8,067 nucleotides of DNA from assembly GCA_040235415.1 (NCBI GenBank), contig JBECKR010000018.1, positions 1 through 8,067 of the forward strand, read 5' to 3'. Positions 4,330 to 8,067 of the stretch are shown piece by piece; position 1 is the first letter of the stretch; the number at the start of each line of letters is the position of its first letter. The notes beneath the pieces were generated by a model that saw only the letters and a list, made by a program, of their open reading frames with translations, ran no database searches and had not been told where the DNA came from. The DNA comes from JBECKR01 sp040235415 (GTDB taxonomy: Bacteria > Acidobacteriota > Polarisedimenticolia > Polarisedimenticolales > Polarisedimenticolaceae). The translations under genes were made by a program, and so were the position numbers.

Positions 4330-7300
4330 ATGAGCACCTTCGGTTCGAACCTGGGCTACGTCGACGAGCTTTGGGCCCGCTACCGCCGGGATCCCGAGTC
4401 GGTGAGCGAGGCCTGGCGCGAGTTCTTCGCGGACTACCGGCCGCCCGGCCCGTCGCCGTCCGAAGCGGCGGCACCCTCGGAGCCGGCCACGCCGGCGACG
4501 GCGCCGGCCGCCCCGGATCGCGACGTCCCGACCTGGAGGGCGGACGAGGACGACGCTCCGGCCGACGGGGCGCAGGCGCTTCGCGGGGTCGCGGGACGGA
4601 TCGTCGAGAACATGACCCGCAGCCTGGCCGTCCCGACCGCGACGTCGATCCGAACCGTACCGGTCAAGCTGCTCGAGGAGAACCGGCGGGTCGTCAACCA
4701 GCACCAGGCGATGATCGCGGGGCCGAAGATCTCCTTCACCCACGTCCTGGCGTGGGGCCTGACGCGCGCGCTCGAGCGCCATCCGGACCTGAACGCCGGG
4801 TTCCAGCAAGTCGCGGGCACCCCGTACCGGCTGCCTCGGCCGGCGGTGCACCTCGGGATCGCGATCGACGTCGAGCGCAAGGGCGAGCGCAGCCTGCTCG
4901 TGCCGAACATCAGGAACGCCGAGCGCCTCGACTTTCCCTCCTTCGTGGCGGCGTACGACGATCTCGTGGCGCGGGCGCGCGCCGGCCGGCTCGGCGTCGA
5001 CGACTTCGCGGGCACCACCGTGACGCTCACGAATCCCGGCATGATCGGCACCGCGATGTCGGTACCCCGGCTCATGGCCGGCCAGGGCGCGATCTTCGGG
5101 GTCGGCGCGATCGGCTATCCCGCGGAGTACTCCGGCATGTCCCCCGAGGTGCTGGCGGGGCTCGGGATCTCGAAGGTCATGACGGTCACGAGCACCTACG
5201 ACCACCGCGTCGTCCAGGGCGCGGAGTCGGGCGCGTTCCTCGCCACCCTGGAGCGGTTGCTCTTGGGCGGAGACGGGTTCTACACGACGATCTTCCGCGA
5301 TCTCGGCGTGCCGCACGAGCCGCTGACGTGGTCCGGCGACACGAATCCGCGGATCGGGATCGCGGGCGCCGGATCGAGCGAGGCGATCGAAAAGCAGGCC
5401 GCCGTGGTCAAGTTGATCCGCGCGTACCGGGTCCGCGGACATCTCTGGGCGGATCTCGACCCGCTCGGCTACGCCCCACGGCCGGTCGAGGAGCTCGAGC
5501 TGTCGCACCATGGCCTCACGGTGTGGGACCTCGACCGCGGGTTCATCGCGACCGACCTCGCGGGCGGATCGCCGGTGATGCCGCTCAGGGAGATCCTCGA
5601 CACCCTGCGCGAGACGTACTGCCGCCACGTCGGTGTCGAGTTCCTCCACATCCCCGAGCCCGGGCCGCGTACGTGGCTCCAGAGCCGCATGGAGCAGACC
5701 CGCAACACCGAGCCGCTCGAGCCGCGCGAGCAGCGCGCGATCCTCGCCAAGCTCAACGCCGCCGAGGCGTTCGAGCGGTTCCTGCATACCGCCTACATCG
5801 GCCACAAGCGTTTCTCGCTCGAGGGCGCCGAGACGCTCGTGCCGACGCTCGACGCGCTGTTGACCGAGGCGGCCGAAGCCGGAGTCGAGCACGCCGTCAT
5901 CGGAATGGCCCATCGCGGACGCTTGAACGTGCTCGCGAACGTCGTCGGAATGTCCTACGACCGCATCTTCCGGAGGTTCGAAGGCGACCTCGACCCGCGC
6001 ACGCCGCACGGCACCGGCGACGTCATCTACCACCTCGGATTCGACGGCGAGCACGTCACGCCGTCCGGCCGCAAGGCCGTGCTCACCCTCGCCTCGAATC
6101 CCAGCCATCTCGAGGCGGTCGACCCGGTGGTCGAGGGCATGGCGCGGGCGCTTCAGGACCGTGCCGGCGACGTCGAGCGCGAGCGCGTCCTGCCGATCCT
6201 GGTGCACGGGGACGGGGCCCTCGCGGGTCAGGGCGTCGTCGCGGAGACGCTGAACCTCTCGCAGCTCAAGGGCTACCGCACGGGCGGCACCGTGCACATC
6301 GTCGTCAACAACCAGATCGGGTTCACGACCGGGCCCGCCGACCTACGGTCGTCGCTGTACTGCACGGACGTCGGGAAGATCGCACGCGCGCCCATCTTCC
6401 ACGTCAACGGCGACCACCCCGAAGACGCCGTCCGCGTGATCCGGCTCGCGTTCGCGTTCCGCCAGATGTTCAAGCGCGACGTCGTGGTCGACGTCGTGTG
6501 CTACCGCCGCTGGGGCCACAACGAGACCGACGACCCGTCCTACACGAACCCGGTGATGTACGCGAAGATCGAGGGACACCGCTCGGTCCGCAAGCTCTAC
6601 ACCGAGCAGCTACTGCGGCGCGGCGATCTCGATCCCGAGGCGGCCGAGCGCGCGCTCGAGGACTTCCGCGAGCGGCTCCAGCAGGTCCACGACGAGGTCA
6701 CGAAGGCCCGCGAGCGCGAGGACGAAGCCCCGCCCGACGACGCCGACGACCGCGGCGGCGAGGCCGGCCCCACCCCGGACACCTCGACCTCGCGCGACGT
6801 GCTGCTGCGGATCCTCGACGGGCTCGAGCGCGCCCCCGCGGGCTTCCGGGTGCACCCCAAGCTCCGCAAGCAGCTCGACAGGCGCCCCGAAATGTTCGAG
6901 GGCGGCCGCATCGACTGGGCGCTCGCGGAGGCGTTCGCGTTCGGCTCGCTCGTCCTCGAAGGACGCCCGGTGCGCCTGAGCGGGGAGGACAGCGGCCGCG
7001 GCACGTTCAGCCAGCGCCACGCGATCCTGTACGACCACGAGACCGGCGAGAGCCTCGTTCCGCTCGACGCGCTCGACCCCGAGCAGGGCCGGCTCATGGT
7101 CCACGACAGCCTGCTCTCGGAGTTCGCCGTGCTCGGCTTCGAGTACGGCTACAGCGTGGCGCGGCCCGACGCGCTGGTGATGTGGGAGGCGCAGTTCGGC
7201 GACTTCGTCAACGGCGCCCAGGTCGTCGTCGACCAGTTCGTGGTCAGCGCCGAGGCCAAGTGGGGCCAGCGCAGCGGGCTCGTCCTGCTCCTGCCGCACG

Positions 7301-7965
7301 GGTCCGAGGGCCAGGGACCGGAGCATTCGAGCGCGCGGCTCGAGCGTTTCCTGCAGCAGTGCGCCGGGGGGAACATCCAGGTCGCGGTCCCGAGCACGCC
7401 CGCGCAGTACTTCCACCTGCTGCGGCGTCAGGCCCGTCCGGAGATTCCGCGCCCCCTGATCGCGCTGACGCCGAAGAGCCTGCTGCGGCACCGGGAGTGC
7501 GTCTCGACCGCCGAGGAACTGGTCGACGGCCGGTTCCGCGAGATTCTCGACGACCCCGATCCGCCCGCGGGCGACGCCCGGCGCGTCGTGCTGTGCTGCG
7601 GCAAGGTGTATTACGACCTCGTGGCGCACCGTCGCGAGGTCGGCGTGCGCGACGTCGCGCTCGTGCGCGTCGAGCAGCCGTATCCGTGGCCCGGGGAGCG
7701 TCTCGAGTCGCTGCTGGCGACGCGCTACGGCGCCTGCCGTGAGATTCTGTGGGTGCAGGAGGAGCCGCGCAACATGGGGGCATGGACCTTCGTGCGCGAT
7801 CGGCTCGACGGCCGGCTCGGTTCGGCTCGCACCCTCGCGTATTGCGGGAGGGCTCGCGCGGCCAGCCCGGCGGCCGGCTCGCTGCGTCGGCACCACGCCA
7901 CCCAGCGCCGGATCCTGGACGCGGCGTTCGCCCCCGAGGTCGACGCTCCGACGAAGGTCGGGTAG
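4330..7965 (+). CDS. kgd: multifunctional 2-oxoglutarate decarboxylase/dehydrogenase, E2-E1 fusion (KGD/OdhA)
   Basis: A 1211-aa cytosolic enzyme of the TCA cycle, close to the usual KGD length of about 1220. Residues 3-37 (FGSNLGYVDELWARYRR followed by DPESVSEAWREFF) are the helical E1 N-terminal segment, and 38-80 is an Ala/Pro/acidic linker. Residues 84-320 form the E2 succinyltransferase core, with TLTNPGMIGT (232-241) and STYDHRVVQGAESG (288-301, H292). There is no lipoyl domain; partner E2 chains would supply lipoyl groups. Residues 340-1211 are ThDP-dependent E1: GMAHRGRLNVL (H528), SNPSHLEAVDP (H593), the ThDP/Mg motif from GDG (627-629) to NN (660-661), GHNETDDPSYTNP (729-741), EDSGRGTFSQRHA (E886, H897), EAQFGDFVNGAQ (953-964) and WVQEEPRNMGAW (1141-1152). 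An acidic linker at 795-818 separates the E1 halves. Known roles are E1 activity in the PDH/ODH supercomplex, decarboxylation to succinic semialdehyde, and carboligation. ATG at 4330 starts the conserved N-terminal segment. The frame is intact. Confidence 0.96.
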   Translation: MSTFGSNLGYVDELWARYRRDPESVSEAWREFFADYRPPGPSPSEAAAPSEPATPATAPAAPDRDVPTWRADEDDAPADGAQALRGVAGRIVENMTRSLAVPTATSIRTVPVKLLEENRRVVNQHQAMIAGPKISFTHVLAWGLTRALERHPDLNAGFQQVAGTPYRLPRPAVHLGIAIDVERKGERSLLVPNIRNAERLDFPSFVAAYDDLVARARAGRLGVDDFAGTTVTLTNPGMIGTAMSVPRLMAGQGAIFGVGAIGYPAEYSGMSPEVLAGLGISKVMTVTSTYDHRVVQGAESGAFLATLERLLLGGDGFYTTIFRDLGVPHEPLTWSGDTNPRIGIAGAGSSEAIEKQAAVVKLIRAYRVRGHLWADLDPLGYAPRPVEELELSHHGLTVWDLDRGFIATDLAGGSPVMPLREILDTLRETYCRHVGVEFLHIPEPGPRTWLQSRMEQTRNTEPLEPREQRAILAKLNAAEAFERFLHTAYIGHKRFSLEGAETLVPTLDALLTEAAEAGVEHAVIGMAHRGRLNVLANVVGMSYDRIFRRFEGDLDPRTPHGTGDVIYHLGFDGEHVTPSGRKAVLTLASNPSHLEAVDPVVEGMARALQDRAGDVERERVLPILVHGDGALAGQGVVAETLNLSQLKGYRTGGTVHIVVNNQIGFTTGPADLRSSLYCTDVGKIARAPIFHVNGDHPEDAVRVIRLAFAFRQMFKRDVVVDVVCYRRWGHNETDDPSYTNPVMYAKIEGHRSVRKLYTEQLLRRGDLDPEAAERALEDFRERLQQVHDEVTKAREREDEAPPDDADDRGGEAGPTPDTSTSRDVLLRILDGLERAPAGFRVHPKLRKQLDRRPEMFEGGRIDWALAEAFAFGSLVLEGRPVRLSGEDSGRGTFSQRHAILYDHETGESLVPLDALDPEQGRLMVHDSLLSEFAVLGFEYGYSVARPDALVMWEAQFGDFVNGAQVVVDQFVVSAEAKWGQRSGLVLLLPHGSEGQGPEHSSARLERFLQQCAGGNIQVAVPSTPAQYFHLLRRQARPEIPRPLIALTPKSLLRHRECVSTAEELVDGRFREILDDPDPPAGDARRVVLCCGKVYYDLVAHRREVGVRDVALVRVEQPYPWPGERLESLLATRYGACREILWVQEEPRNMGAWTFVRDRLDGRLGSARTLAYCGRARAASPAAGSLRRHHATQRRILDAAFAPEVDAPTKVG

Positions 7966-7968
7966 CCC

Positions 7969-8067
7969 TCAGCCGCGCTCGGGGTGCTCGAGCGCCGCCT
8001 TGAGCGCGTCGCCCAGGCTCGTGCCGAACGTGCCCGATCCCTCGGAGACGGCCGTCTCGGTCCGCTC
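7969..8067 (-). CDS. C-terminal end of an unidentified protein, cut by window edge
   Basis: The last 32 codons and a TGA are in the window. The reading ends GTFGTSLGDALKAALE followed by HPERG. All but one third codon position is G or C, and the frame has no stop to the window edge. It is tail to tail with kgd, with three bases between the stop codons, as expected in this compact layout. A Gly/Ser-rich stretch followed by a short helix is typical of a disordered protein tail. It faintly recalls the ends of some S1-domain RNA-binding proteins, but that is a guess and no function is assigned. The opposite strand offers only a shadow frame. Confidence 0.55.
   Translation of the reverse strand, partial: ERTETAVSEGSGTFGTSLGDALKAALEHPERG

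Noticed and set aside
4292..4474. Longer N-terminus for ApbE, reading antisense into kgd
   Set aside because: The extension is basic low-complexity sequence that would bury the lipoprotein signal peptide. It overlaps the well-conserved kgd N-terminus.
4084..6297. Very long minus-strand open frame (737 codons) opposite kgd
   Set aside because: It is composed of Arg/Asp/Glu/His/Val-rich shadow sequence without any family motif. The plus strand carries an intact, fully recognisable KGD.
1..8067. tRNA/rRNA genes, CRISPR arrays, insertion sequences, toxin-antitoxin or defence genes
   Set aside because: Nearly every base is accounted for by metabolic or transport genes. I saw no repeat-spacer pattern, no transposase motifs, no tRNA-like cloverleaf, and no marked shift in base composition.

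Overview
The window is very GC-rich, compact bacterial DNA with almost pure G/C at third codon positions. The strongest taxonomic clue is the large fused 2-oxoglutarate enzyme (E1-N segment, E2 catalytic domain and E1 in one chain, no lipoyl domain). This fusion is best known from Actinobacteria (KGD/OdhA). Several start codons also lack a Shine-Dalgarno and sit 6-7 nt after a TANNNT -10 element, a leaderless arrangement common in Actinobacteria and Deinococcus-Thermus. I infer an actinobacterium or a neighbouring high-GC lineage, possibly uncultured; the genus cannot be told.

Layout. Positions 1-499, minus strand: a 103-aa hydrophobic membrane protein, followed with no gap (TGA then ATG) by the N-terminus of a probable FAD-linked (GlcD-type) oxidase that runs off the left edge. 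Positions 500-610: divergent promoter region. Positions 611-1543, plus strand: a CzcD-type cation diffusion facilitator that starts with GTG. Positions 1553-3070, minus strand: an ALDH7-family aldehyde dehydrogenase (AmaB/antiquitin type), convergent with the transporter. Positions 3071-3190: its leader and a good -35/-10 promoter. Positions 3191-4291, minus strand: ApbE, an exported lipoprotein FAD:protein FMN transferase. Positions 4292-4329: a 38-bp divergent gap with two closely packed -10 boxes. Positions 4330-7965, plus strand: kgd, 1211 aa. Positions 7969-8067, minus strand: the C-terminal 32 codons of an unidentified gene, tail to tail with kgd.

How the genes relate. kgd supplies a central TCA-cycle step. 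The ALDH7 enzyme points to lysine/pipecolate catabolism, whose carbon could enter near 2-oxoglutarate, but no other pathway gene is present. ApbE modifies exported flavoproteins, none of which is visible here. The transporter exports Zn2+ or similar ions. This looks like ordinary chromosomal housekeeping and catabolic DNA. I see no mobile element, CRISPR array, RNA gene or defence-type system. The most interesting signals are regulatory: a repeated TANNNT-N6/7-start pattern at four of six gene starts, and mutually occluding promoters between apbE and kgd.
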